60,019 nt of DNA, taken from JAKFWI01 sp035549875 (lineage in GTDB: Bacteria > Pseudomonadota > Alphaproteobacteria > Caulobacterales > Aquidulcibacteraceae). The notes under the pieces are model-generated. The model ran no database searches, had not been told where the DNA came from, and was given only the letters and a program-made list of their open reading frames with translations. Each line of letters begins with the position of its first letter. The first letter of the stretch is position 1. Shown piece after piece: positions 49,557 through 57,661 of this stretch. The position numbers and the translations under genes were made by a program. Location: the NCBI GenBank assembly GCA_035549875.1, contig DASZPV010000013.1, forward strand, positions 1 through 60,019. Reading direction: 5' to 3'.

Positions 49557-50495
49557 ATGTCTGGACTGCTGAACAAGAGAGAGCTTCTTTTTGCGGGCGT
49601 TGGCCTGGGCGCGATGAGTGCGGCTGGCGCGGCGCTGGCGCAGGCCTCCCCCGCGGCCGCGAAGGCGCCCGGAGTCATAAACCCGCCGCGCCGCCGCGTT
49701 CCGGTCCCGGTTCCGGTCCAGCAGGCCAAGACAAATCTGATGTGGCAAGTGCCGAAGGGGGCTCTCGGCCTGGTCGGGGCGCCGAACGCCATCGCGCTGG
49801 ACGAGCGCGGCCGCGGCCTCTGGTACGGCGAAGAGAACGGCCCGCTGGGCGACCGCGAAAATTGCCCGGCAGTTCTGGTCGATTTCAACGGCAAGGAGAT
49901 CAAGCGCCTGCACACGCCTTCATTCAACGTCAGCGGCATGGCGCAGGGCGGCGGCTATATCTGGATCGGCCACAAGCTGGGATTCTATCAGGTCGATATC
50001 GACACCAACGAAATCACCCACCGCGATCACCCGTTGACGCCCCCCGGCAATCCCAGCGGCAACACCCACGGCATGGCCTGGGACGACGATAACAAGAAAT
50101 TGTGGCTGGCCGATCCGCAACTGGGCGTGCTCTTTCGTATCGATCCCAAGACTTTCGCGCCGGACCGCGCGATCAAGATCGACACGGCGTACTTCGCGCG
50201 TACGCATGGCATCGGCTATCGCGACGGATTTCTGTATCAGGCGGCGTGGCGCGACAACACGCCGGGCGTCGAATCAACGCGCTACGACATGGGCCTTGGC
50301 GGGATCATCAAGTACAATATCGATACCGGCCTGCCGGTCTTGTATATTGCGTTCGGGCCCAATTCGATCGATCCGCACGCCGTCGCGGTCGATAAGGCCG
50401 GCAAGATTTACATCTGCGATGCAGGCCTTCACCCCGGCATTCCGGAGCGCACGCCGCCTTATTCCGGCTATGTCGGCACGGTCACCTTACTGTAG
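49557..50495 (+). CDS. Exported NHL/SMP-30-like beta-propeller protein
   Basis: A 312-residue exported protein. The N-terminus NKRELLFAGVGLGAMSAAGAA has a KR pair before a hydrophobic stretch ending in ALA, compatible with a Tat-like or Sec signal. A Pro/Val-rich linker (residues about 38-55) leads to a propeller with repeating blade ends: GLWYGEENG, YIWIGHKLGFYQVD, KLWLADPQLGVLFRID, KIYICDAG. Such folds occur in SMP-30/gluconolactonase and NHL proteins. A GGGGAGGG ribosome-binding site precedes the ATG. It is probably periplasmic and may act with the PQQ enzyme upstream. The stop overlaps the convergent next gene. Confidence 0.75.
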   Translation: MSGLLNKRELLFAGVGLGAMSAAGAALAQASPAAAKAPGVINPPRRRVPVPVPVQQAKTNLMWQVPKGALGLVGAPNAIALDERGRGLWYGEENGPLGDRENCPAVLVDFNGKEIKRLHTPSFNVSGMAQGGGYIWIGHKLGFYQVDIDTNEITHRDHPLTPPGNPSGNTHGMAWDDDNKKLWLADPQLGVLFRIDPKTFAPDRAIKIDTAYFARTHGIGYRDGFLYQAAWRDNTPGVESTRYDMGLGGIIKYNIDTGLPVLYIAFGPNSIDPHAVAVDKAGKIYICDAGLHPGIPERTPPYSGYVGTVTLL

Positions 50496-51241
50496 GCGGC
50501 GTTAGCGCGAACGATCTCGTCGAACGGCGCCTTGGGGTAGCCAGCCACCGCGCCCCATTGGCGCGACAATTCGTAATCGCGCGGCGTGAACAGCCGGCTA
50601 AGGACAAGCGCAAAGCCGTGCCGCTGCACCGCGGCGCAGGCGCGCGCCATATGCGCGCCGGAAAAGCGCTTGCGAATGGCGATCGCATCGACGCCGCACA
50701 CGTCCGCCAGCTTCACAATACGGAGCGGTGGCCATTCAGGCGCGTCGAGCAGGACGTGCCGCGCGGCCGCCAATTCGGTGTGCAGGCTGGTCGTCACCGA
50801 TGGATCGATGCGCTTGATCGTTTGCGCCAGGCGCAACGAAAAACCATCGATCCAGAACTGGTCGCGGCAATGCTGCTGCATCGTTTCCACAAGCGTGCGC
50901 AACGCGATTTCAGCATCGCCGCGCCCCACCTTCAGCTCCAGAACGTAATGCTTGCCCGCGGCATGGCGGGCGAGGAGATCGTCAAGCGTGACGAGTTGCT
51001 TCGCACCTTTCTGCCTGTCGATTTCAGCGGTGGTGAGCGAATCCACCACGTAGCTGGGATGACGGAAATACAAATCGCGCCGCCCGGCCTCGAAATTCCA
51101 GCACACATCGCCTTCAAGCACCTGCGGGATTTCAGGATACGTCGCGATGTAGCGTTCGGCGCGATCGAGAGCGGCGAAGCTGTTCAGCGCGCGGTGGTGG
51201 ATGTGGCCGTAAGGCGCGAGCCGCTGGAAAACCGCCGTCAT
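50468..51241 (-). CDS. Divergent glycerophosphodiesterase-like (PI-PLC fold) protein
   Basis: A 257-residue protein resembling glycerophosphodiester phosphodiesterases: an N-terminal HHRALNSFAALDRA in place of HRG...ENT..AF, then VLEGDVCW (the E-x-D pair), FRHPSYV in place of the HD motif, and later YVLELKVG and VTTSLHTEL strands. The family's usual Glu after the first His is not seen, so the activity may be altered. No signal peptide. The ATG overlaps the CDP-alcohol transferase stop (ATGA). It is the last of a four-gene coupled operon. It may hydrolyse the operon's phosphodiester product. Confidence 0.65.
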   Translation of the reverse strand: MTAVFQRLAPYGHIHHRALNSFAALDRAERYIATYPEIPQVLEGDVCWNFEAGRRDLYFRHPSYVVDSLTTAEIDRQKGAKQLVTLDDLLARHAAGKHYVLELKVGRGDAEIALRTLVETMQQHCRDQFWIDGFSLRLAQTIKRIDPSVTTSLHTELAAARHVLLDAPEWPPLRIVKLADVCGVDAIAIRKRFSGAHMARACAAVQRHGFALVLSRLFTPRDYELSRQWGAVAGYPKAPFDEIVRANAAYSKVTVPT

Positions 51242-51804
51242 GACGCTTTCGGCTTCGGCGCAAGCATCGCCGCGGCGTAGTCGATCAGCGAGTAGGCCGT
51301 CACCGCGGCGGCGATGCACAAAAGCGGCGTGACGAAGGGGCGAAGAAAGTCGAGTTGAAACGCGGCGACGCCGACGATGAACAATTGCGCCGCCGCCTGC
51401 GCCACCGCTTTGGCCTTGCCGCTGAACCGCGAAGCCACGGGCATAAGCTTGCTCATGGCGATGATCCGGCAATACGCAACGCCAACGTCGCGGATCACGA
51501 ACACGGCCATCATCCAGGCGGGCATCCAACCGTTCTGCACGAAAGCCGCGAAGACGATCAGCCGGTACATGCTGTCGGCCATCGGGTCGAGAATCTTGCC
51601 GGCGTCGGTGACCGCGCCGATTGCCCGCGCGACAATGCCGTCCAGAAAATCTGTGAGTTCGGCGGCGATCATCAACGCGAAGGCAAGGGCAAGCCATGTG
51701 GGCGAGGTTGAGGCCAAAGGCGCAAGGCACAACACGCCGATAAGCACGCGCAGCAGCGTCAGCGCGTTAGGCCAGTTCAGCCATGCCGACTTTCCCTCGT
51801 TCAT
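51238..51804 (-). CDS. CDP-alcohol phosphatidyltransferase
   Basis: A 188-residue integral membrane enzyme that transfers a diacylglycerol-phosphate or similar group from a CDP-activated donor to an alcohol. The complete signature D-x2-D-G-x2-A-R-x8-G-x3-D-x3-D lies at residues 52-77 (Asp52, Asp55, Asp73, Asp77 present). About five to six hydrophobic helices follow the PgsA/CLS/PssA pattern. Length is near PgsA (about 180), but it is not beside the usual PgsA neighbours, so the acceptor is unknown. Overlaps on both sides place it in a dedicated operon with a HAD phosphatase and GDPD-like protein. Confidence 0.85.
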   Translation of the reverse strand: MNEGKSAWLNWPNALTLLRVLIGVLCLAPLASTSPTWLALAFALMIAAELTDFLDGIVARAIGAVTDAGKILDPMADSMYRLIVFAAFVQNGWMPAWMMAVFVIRDVGVAYCRIIAMSKLMPVASRFSGKAKAVAQAAAQLFIVGVAAFQLDFLRPFVTPLLCIAAAVTAYSLIDYAAAMLAPKPKAS

Positions 51805-52622
51805 GGCGTTGCTTTCTTCCGCGCGCCGATCAGCATGGCGGCGAATTCAGCGAAGCCTTCGCCGCCGGGGCTGCGCGTCACGTATCGCGGCTTGGCGGCC
51901 ATGGCGCCGAGAAAACCCCGAACGTTGGCGACGCCGACGCTGAGCGGCAGGGCCGCGAACAAGGGTTCGTCGTTGGGCGAGTCGCCGATGAAGGCGAAGC
52001 CGTCATCGGAAAGCGCCGCGCCGAACGCGTCGGCAAGAAAACGCTTGGTCATCGTCAGCTTGTCATACGCGCCAAACCACCCGTTCACATGGATCGAGCT
52101 TACCTTCGCCGTTGCGCCATGGCGCTCGAAAAGCTTCACGATCTTCAGCACCGCGGCGGCGTCCAGCGGCGCTACGTCTTCGCGAAAATCGATCGCCAGG
52201 TCGGCCACGCGGAAGGGCTGGTCGGCGGCGATCGCGGCGCCCGGGACTTCCTTGAGGATCACCGGCGCCAGAGCCATAAGACGCGCCCGCCGTTCGGCGC
52301 GCTCGGCATCGGCGCCTTCGTAAAGACGCAGCATGCGCCGGGCCTGCCTGTCGTAGCGATATGCGAACGCGCCGTTCTCGCCAACAATTCCGGCCACCGG
52401 CCAAAATCTCGCGATCATGTCGCACCAGCCGGCGGGCCGGCCGGTAAGCGGGATCGTGCGAAAGCCAGCCTGGTCCAGGCGTTCGAGCGCGGCGTAGGCG
52501 CGCGCGGGCAGCCGCCCGTCCGTTGTCAGCGTGTCATCGATGTCGGTGAGCACGGTATGCACACGCGCGAAAGCCGGCGCATCGGCGTCCGACAAATCGA
52601 CGGGGGAATCTTTGGCGCTCAA
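51801..52622 (-). CDS. HAD-IIB phosphatase (mannosyl-3-phosphoglycerate-phosphatase-like)
   Basis: A 273-residue HAD hydrolase. Motif I is LTDIDDTLT (Asp27 and Asp29), a cap of the IIB type follows (GRPAGWCD, IVGENGAFAY), and motif IV is FIGDSPNDEPLF. This set resembles phosphatases acting on sugar or glycerol phosphates, such as mannosyl-3-phosphoglycerate or sucrose phosphatase. The start is taken as TTG 52622, which overlaps the TVP38 stop (TTGA); later starts are possible. It overlaps the CDP-alcohol transferase start (ATGA), so it may dephosphorylate the product or supply the acceptor. Confidence 0.82.
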   Translation of the reverse strand: MSAKDSPVDLSDADAPAFARVHTVLTDIDDTLTTDGRLPARAYAALERLDQAGFRTIPLTGRPAGWCDMIARFWPVAGIVGENGAFAYRYDRQARRMLRLYEGADAERAERRARLMALAPVILKEVPGAAIAADQPFRVADLAIDFREDVAPLDAAAVLKIVKLFERHGATAKVSSIHVNGWFGAYDKLTMTKRFLADAFGAALSDDGFAFIGDSPNDEPLFAALPLSVGVANVRGFLGAMAAKPRYVTRSPGGEGFAEFAAMLIGARKKATP

Positions 52623-53362
52623 GACGGCGCGCCCACGTCGGAGGGGCGCTTGCGCCGCGCTTGCGCGCGCACGATCACCGCGATGGCGGGCATGCAGGCC
52701 AGCGCAAACAGCACGAGCCCGATATCTCCCGAGAGCCGCGCGATATCCGGCGGGCGGCTGGGATCGAGGATCGCCGCGGCGCGCGCGCCGGCAAAGCAAT
52801 ACGCCGCCACATAAGGCGCCACGCCGATCGCGGTTGCAGCAAGAAAAGGGGCAAGGCGCGCGCCGAGCAAGGCCGGCACGATATTGGCGACGCAAAACGG
52901 GCAGACCGGTATGAACCGCAGCGTCAGCATGTAAAAGAACTGGTCCTTCTGGAACGCGCCGCCGACGCGATCGAGATAGCCGCGCGCGTGCCGGCGGTAG
53001 ATTTCACCGATCGTGCTGCGGCCGATGAGGAACACGAGGCCGGCGCTGACGATCGCCGCCGCCCAGGATGCGGCGAACGCCCGCTCAAAACCGAACAACA
53101 CGCCGCCCAGCACGATGATCCAGAGCTGCGCCGGAAACAGCAGCAGGGCGGCCATGATAAACAGCGCGATATATGCGGCGATCGCCAGAAGTGGATGGCG
53201 GAGCACGCCCTCGACCAGGGCGCCATGCGCCGCGACGGCCGCCGACCAGCTCAGCACGCCCTGCGATATCAGCCAGTAAACCGCACCGCTCGCGGCAAGC
53301 GCGAAGAACAGCCAGAGCGCGGCGCTGAGCGTCACGGAACGTTTTTTTTGCTGTTCGATCAC
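52619..53362 (-). CDS. TVP38/TMEM64 (VTT-domain) membrane protein
   Basis: A 247-residue inner-membrane protein with about six helices and the VTT/SNARE-associated core: LLLFPAQLWIIVLGGVLFG, then FYMLTLRFIPVCPFCVANIVPALLG (as RFIPVCPFCVAN and IVPALLG) and a GVAPYVAAYCFAG segment. TVP38/DedA-type proteins are implicated in lipid flipping or scrambling. The start is taken as GTG 53362; a TTG at 53386 would add eight residues. It heads the operon with the HAD phosphatase, CDP-alcohol transferase and GDPD-like genes. Confidence 0.82.
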   Translation of the reverse strand: MIEQQKKRSVTLSAALWLFFALAASGAVYWLISQGVLSWSAAVAAHGALVEGVLRHPLLAIAAYIALFIMAALLLFPAQLWIIVLGGVLFGFERAFAASWAAAIVSAGLVFLIGRSTIGEIYRRHARGYLDRVGGAFQKDQFFYMLTLRFIPVCPFCVANIVPALLGARLAPFLAATAIGVAPYVAAYCFAGARAAAILDPSRPPDIARLSGDIGLVLFALACMPAIAVIVRAQARRKRPSDVGAPS

Positions 53363-53534
53363 GCCGCACCCCGGTCGCTGAAACAATAGTGACGCAATCC
53401 ATCAAGGGCAACATGGGCCAGAAGGCGCGTCCGATCGCTGGGCGCCGGCGGCATGCGCGGCGAAGTTGTTTGCTCTTGCCTTTCCATTTTATGCGCCAGC
53501 TATAGTATCGACCTCCTCGCGTGGGGAAGCGAAA

Positions 53535-54395
53535 ATGGATGGGGTATCTCAAGCGCTGCCGCTCGGGAGCGATTTGGCGCCGTTAATAGCGGCGTTCTTT
53601 GCCGGCATTGGAAGCGCCGCGCAGGCGTTTCACAAACAGCCGGTTCTCGGCGCGCTGTTCGCGCTCGCCAGTCTGGTCTTTATCCTGGTCGTGCTCGCGA
53701 TCCAGAACCGGAACACCACCAAATATGTGCGTCAGTACAGGCACTATGAGATCGCGCTCATCATCCGCAACCGGCTAAGCGTGCATCGCCTGGTCGATTA
53801 TCATCGCGGGATCGCCTGGCGCGATTTCGCCGCCATAAGCACCAGTTCCGGAATCGCCGGAGCGGCGCTGATGTTCAGCGGCGGCGCGTCTGGAGGCTTG
53901 AGCCTGCTGGGCGGCGCCAATGCTCAAGGCACGGCTTTGACGCAGGACGCCGCGATCATCCTGTTCGTTTCGATTGGGTTTCAGGTGGCCTCGGCCATCG
54001 TCATGATGATGTGCGACTTCGTGCACACCAACACCATTTCGCCGCTGGTGCCGCCGCTGCGCCGCCTGCAGATCGTCGGCGATGCGATCGTGCTCGGCGG
54101 CGGCGCGATGATCTTCAACATCGCGGCCCTGATTTCGTTCATGTCGATATTCAGTCCGTGGATTTCGGTGTTCTGCTCGCTGTTGTTTGTCTTCGTCACG
54201 TGGCGGCTGACGGCGCTCCGTTCGATCGAGGTGGATGAATTGCTGAAATGGCTGCGCATGGAGCGGGATGGCGAATGGGCCGAGATCGACGCCGCCGTGC
54301 GGCTGACCGGCAAGAAGCAGCGCGACCTCCTGTTTCGCAAATTCTATGACGAGTACTGGTCAAGGGATCACGAGGACCCGCGCACCACGCCCTGA
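53535..54395 (+). CDS. Four-helix inner-membrane protein of unknown function
   Basis: A 286-residue membrane protein. Hydrophobic segments lie near residues 18-35, 38-58, 136-158 and 190-230, with a polar region 60-100 that includes NRNTTKYVRQYRHYEIALIIR (in short: NRNTTKYVRQYRHYE). The C-terminal 60 residues are charged and helical (RSIEVDELLKWLRMERDGEW). No known family is recognised. GGGGAAGC precedes the ATG at 53535, which is preferred to a longer frame from 53466. It is divergent from the TVP38 operon. Confidence 0.6.
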   Translation: MDGVSQALPLGSDLAPLIAAFFAGIGSAAQAFHKQPVLGALFALASLVFILVVLAIQNRNTTKYVRQYRHYEIALIIRNRLSVHRLVDYHRGIAWRDFAAISTSSGIAGAALMFSGGASGGLSLLGGANAQGTALTQDAAIILFVSIGFQVASAIVMMMCDFVHTNTISPLVPPLRRLQIVGDAIVLGGGAMIFNIAALISFMSIFSPWISVFCSLLFVFVTWRLTALRSIEVDELLKWLRMERDGEWAEIDAAVRLTGKKQRDLLFRKFYDEYWSRDHEDPRTTP

Positions 54396-54452
54396 TCGCT
54401 TGGGTCGGCGCCGTTTAAGCGTGTCTTAAGGCCGCCCCGGCAGGGTGCCGCC

Positions 54453-54779
54453 ATGACCGAGACCGCCGCCGCCGACGCGCCGCCGCTTGACCGCGCGCAT
54501 TTCGAGATGATGACCGCGGGCGATTTGGCCCTGCAAAGCGAGGTCGCCGCCCTGTTTCGCGGGCAGGTGCGCGAATGGCGCGACGCGCTTTCCGATCCGG
54601 GGGCGGACTGGGCCGAAGCGCTGCACAAGCTGAAGGGATCGGCGCGCGGCATCGGGCTCGCCCAGCTTGCGGAAGCCTGCGAGGCGGCCGAGCGCGCGGG
54701 GCCGGCGCATGCGGCGGCATTTTCGGCGGATGTGCTGGCGGCGCTGGAAAATGCGCTGCTCGCGCTGGCTGCGTATTGA
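54453..54779 (+). CDS. Histidine phosphotransfer (Hpt) domain protein
   Basis: A 108-residue stand-alone Hpt protein. The phosphoacceptor is His58 in ALHKLKGSARGIGLAQL, the standard H-x2-K-G-S pattern, within a four-helix bundle. It would shuttle phosphate between a hybrid kinase and a response regulator; neither is adjacent. It lies 57 bp after the membrane protein of unknown function and 54 bp before a NUDIX gene. Confidence 0.85.
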   Translation: MTETAAADAPPLDRAHFEMMTAGDLALQSEVAALFRGQVREWRDALSDPGADWAEALHKLKGSARGIGLAQLAEACEAAERAGPAHAAAFSADVLAALENALLALAAY

Positions 54780-54833
54780 CCCATTAAGGCCGCCCGCTGA
54801 TAAGCCGCGGGGCCGCGATCATCAGGTGCAGTC

Positions 54834-55298
54834 TTGACACGCTACGCACTGCAATTTGGACAAACCCAGTCCGGCCTTACCTACATCGAACGGCAAGTGG
54901 TGTACGGCCTGTGCCCCCGCGCCGAGCAGATCGCCATCGTCCGCATCGGGGCCGCGGCGCCGTTTGAATATGATTTGCCCGGCGGCGGCGTGGAGGCCGA
55001 TGAGGACGAAGCTGGCGCGCTCATGCGCGAATTCGGCGAGGAGACCGGGCTGACCGTATGGCCGGAGCGCATGATTGGCCGCGCCGGACAATATTGGATG
55101 CCGAAGGGCGAACCCCGGAATAATCTGGCGACGTTCTACGAGGTGGAATTATCCGCGTCGGACGGCAAACCTACCGAGCCTGATCATTGCCTGGTTTGGT
55201 CAAACCCCGCCGACGCGGCATTGAAGATGCGGCACGAGGCCCATGCCTGGGCGATCTTGCATTGGTTGCGGTCACGGCGCGGGGCGCCGCGAGACTGA
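54834..55298 (+). CDS. NUDIX hydrolase
   Basis: A 154-residue NUDIX enzyme. The box G-x5-E-x7-R-E-U-x-E-E-x-G-U is complete at residues 51-73 (GGVEADEDEAG, then ALMREFGEETGL). The N-terminal strand pattern and LPGGGVE are typical. It starts with TTG at 54834 behind AGGTG, since no ATG is better placed. Substrate (nucleoside diphosphate derivative) unknown. Its stop directly abuts the convergent TIR-like gene. Confidence 0.85.
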   Translation: MTRYALQFGQTQSGLTYIERQVVYGLCPRAEQIAIVRIGAAAPFEYDLPGGGVEADEDEAGALMREFGEETGLTVWPERMIGRAGQYWMPKGEPRNNLATFYEVELSASDGKPTEPDHCLVWSNPADAALKMRHEAHAWAILHWLRSRRGAPRD

Positions 55299-56042
55299 TC
55301 AGCCGGCCGTCGGCGCCGACAAATCGACCAGCCGGTAAACCACCGCATCGTCGCCGAAAGCCATCGCAGCGTCTTCCACCACGCGGACGCGGATGACCTC
55401 GGCCGGTTCGGCCGAAAGCGGCGCGAAAGTCACCTTTACCGGCGCCGGTTCCGGCGCCAGGTCCACCGGACTGACCATGGGGCCGCCTTGCGCGGTGGGA
55501 AGCTCTGAAGCCGGCGTCAGCGCCGCCTGGCGGGAGAGCAAGCCGTCGGAACTGGGCTGCAGGCCCGGCATGGTCGCCATCGTGGCCACCACCGCGAACC
55601 CGAACCCGCCAAGCGCGGCCAGCGGGCGCACTTCCTTGCGCAGCGGCAAGCGGCCGTTCGGCTGGCCCGTCTTGGCTTCGACGCGGGAAATCAATTCCTT
55701 CCACAGGCGCTTTTCGGCCTTCGGGTCTTCGATGTCAGAAAAATCCAGCGGCTCGACAGTGCTATCGACCGGCGACAGGACCGGTTCGATCATCACTTCG
55801 ACCAACGCATTCCTTTTGTTGGCCGCCAACGCATAGTCCCGCACCCAGCGCGAAGTCGGCGCATCTTTTGTCCACAGGACGAGCGTGCAGGGGGCCGCCT
55901 CGGGCTCAAGCGCGCCGATCGCGATAAGCCCGCCATATTCGCGGTCCCAGGGGACGGTGAAGCCTTCGGCCTGCAAGCGACCGACAAAATCAGCAGCAAC
56001 CTTGGTGGCGCGTAACGAGTGGATGACCACAATTTGGCGCAT
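55299..56042 (-). CDS. TIR-like domain protein with membrane helix
   Basis: A 247-residue protein. The N-terminal domain (residues 1-125) begins RQIVVIHSLRATKVAADFVGRL, then PWDREYGG, CTLVLWTKDAPTSRWVRDYALA and LVEVMIEPV, in the strand/helix order of TIR domains. At the usual catalytic Glu position (WC-x2-E) the sequence reads WVRDYA, so NADase activity is doubtful. A membrane helix follows at about 139-161 (LAALGGFGFAVVATMATMPG), then a Pro/Ala-rich linker and an 80-residue outer domain with strands VIRVRVV and AVVYRLVDL. The TIR part would be cytoplasmic and the tail periplasmic. No defence genes adjoin it. Confidence 0.68.
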   Translation of the reverse strand: MRQIVVIHSLRATKVAADFVGRLQAEGFTVPWDREYGGLIAIGALEPEAAPCTLVLWTKDAPTSRWVRDYALAANKRNALVEVMIEPVLSPVDSTVEPLDFSDIEDPKAEKRLWKELISRVEAKTGQPNGRLPLRKEVRPLAALGGFGFAVVATMATMPGLQPSSDGLLSRQAALTPASELPTAQGGPMVSPVDLAPEPAPVKVTFAPLSAEPAEVIRVRVVEDAAMAFGDDAVVYRLVDLSAPTAG

Positions 56043-56202
56043 AGACCGCGGCGGCTCCTTTTCACGCGTCCTGAGAGCCGAATACGGCGGTCAGGGCACA
56101 CGCTTCAGGGGAAGTTTAAGCTGATTGATGAACCTTACGCAATGCGACGCTGCTGTGAACCACGGCCTGTGACTTATTCGCCGCTCAGCCGATAAGAGAC
56201 CC

Positions 56203-56997
56203 ATGCGCCGACCGCCTTTCCTGCCTTTCCTGGCTGGCCCGCCGGAATTCGCCGTGGGCCTCAAGCCGCTTACCCCTGAGGCCTGGTTGCATCCCGACAC
56301 CGAGGCCCACGCCTTGCCCGAAAAACGGGCGCTGCTCGCCGCGCATCATGCTGACGTGTTCGCCGAGACCGCGGGCGCCGAGGCGGCGCAGGCCGAGGTC
56401 GCCGCGCTTGTCGGCGGCGCCGATTTTCTTGCCGCCGCCGCCATGGTGTCGGACGATTTCTGCATCATGCAGCGGCGCGGATCGGAATGGGTGTTGAGCG
56501 CCGCCGTATTGTGTGCGCCGACATTTTGGTCGCTTGCCGCCAATATCGGAAAGTCCGTCGCCCATCTGCATGGGCCGGTGCCAGACACGTTAGGGCCTGC
56601 TGGCGCGCAGGGCCTGGCCGCGCGCATCGCCCGTGTGTTCGACGCCGTGGCGCCCGGCGTTATCATGGAGCGGTTCAACTGGACGGTTCAGGCTGGGCCA
56701 GAGCGCTTTACGCCCAGCCAGGCGCCGCTGATCGCGCGCGCAAATGCAACGCCGACCGCGCAGGCCGCAGACCTGCTGCATCTGCGCGTGGAGCGGCAGA
56801 CGATTCAGAAATTACCGCAAACCGGCGCGGTGCTTTTCACGATCCGCATTTGCATTGATCCGCTGGTGAACGCGTTCGCCGTCGATGGCGCGCGGGACGC
56901 ATTCGCAAGCGCCTGGTGCGGCGCGGCGGCGCACGTGCGCAGCTACAAGAAATGGGCGCCGCTGGAGCGTCATGTCGCGGCGCTCCTGGCTGAATAA
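56203..56997 (+). CDS. DUF3445 family protein (heme-dependent N-demethylase alpha-like)
   Basis: A 264-residue protein of the DUF3445 family, members of which include heme-dependent oxidative N-demethylase and dimethylamine monooxygenase subunits. Family features: PPFLPFLAGPPEFAVGLKPL at the start (read as PFLPFLAGPPEFAVGLKPL), VSDDFCIMQ, LCAPTFWSL, the LHGPVP segment, NWTVQ and the LRVERQTIQKLPQTGAVLFTIR region (as VERQTIQKLPQTGA, then VLFTIR). The usual partner subunits are not in the window, so its substrate is unknown. No signal peptide. Confidence 0.78.
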   Translation: MRRPPFLPFLAGPPEFAVGLKPLTPEAWLHPDTEAHALPEKRALLAAHHADVFAETAGAEAAQAEVAALVGGADFLAAAAMVSDDFCIMQRRGSEWVLSAAVLCAPTFWSLAANIGKSVAHLHGPVPDTLGPAGAQGLAARIARVFDAVAPGVIMERFNWTVQAGPERFTPSQAPLIARANATPTAQAADLLHLRVERQTIQKLPQTGAVLFTIRICIDPLVNAFAVDGARDAFASAWCGAAAHVRSYKKWAPLERHVAALLAE

Positions 56998-57032
56998 ACG
57001 ATCCAATCGCGTGCTCGCGCGTATATGATTAC

Positions 57033-57569
57033 ATGAAGCCGATATTTCTTGCCGCCGCGGTTTTCGCCAGCGGCGTAGCCCATGCCGCGCCGCCGGTTAA
57101 CCGCAGCGCCGAACCGCCGTTGACGGTCACGCCGATCGACATAAATCGTTACGCCGGCCTCTGGTACGAGATCGCCCGGTTTGAGAACGGTTTTGAGAAG
57201 AACTGCGCCGGCGTCACCGCGCGCTACGCGCCGCGCAAGGACGGCAAAGTCGATGTCCTGAACACCTGCCGTCAGGACACGCCGCAAGGTAAAGTGCGAA
57301 CCGCGAAAGGGGTCGCGCGCATTGTCGACCGCGCTACAAACGCCAAGCTCAAGGTGTCGTTCTTCTGGCCGTTTGAAGGCGATTACTGGGTGCTGGACCG
57401 GGCGGCGGATTATGCCTGGGCGCTGGTCGGCGAGCCGGGCGGGCGATATTTGTGGATACTCGCGCGCAGCCCGAAAATCGACGCGGGCCTAAAGGCCGAT
57501 CTGGTCGGCCGCCTGAAAGCGCGCGGCTACAATATCGAAGCCCTGCATTGGACCGCGCAGCATGGTTAG
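57033..57569 (+). CDS. Bacterial lipocalin (Blc-like)
   Basis: A 178-residue exported lipocalin. The signal peptide ends HAA at about residue 19, without a lipobox, so it is periplasmic and not a lipoprotein as in E. coli Blc. The lipocalin GxW motif is YAGLWYEIARF, with a cysteine pair (NCAG, NTCR) and the TDY/R-type end segments FEGDYWVLDRAADYAWALVG (as GDYWVLDR and YAWALVG) and YLWILAR. It probably binds lipids or other hydrophobic molecules. Confidence 0.88.
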   Translation: MKPIFLAAAVFASGVAHAAPPVNRSAEPPLTVTPIDINRYAGLWYEIARFENGFEKNCAGVTARYAPRKDGKVDVLNTCRQDTPQGKVRTAKGVARIVDRATNAKLKVSFFWPFEGDYWVLDRAADYAWALVGEPGGRYLWILARSPKIDAGLKADLVGRLKARGYNIEALHWTAQHG

Positions 57570-57661
57570 CCCGCGCTGAGATCAAGCCTTGCCGGCGAGC
57601 TTCTTGCAGGGCTCTTATCCCCCACGCTCCGGGTAGGCGGGGGCGCAGGCGAACAGGCTTA

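Noticed and set aside
53341..53386. TVP38 start at TTG 53386
   Set aside because: GTG 53362 is preceded by a GGGG stretch and gives a normal short basic N-terminus before the first helix; the choice remains uncertain.
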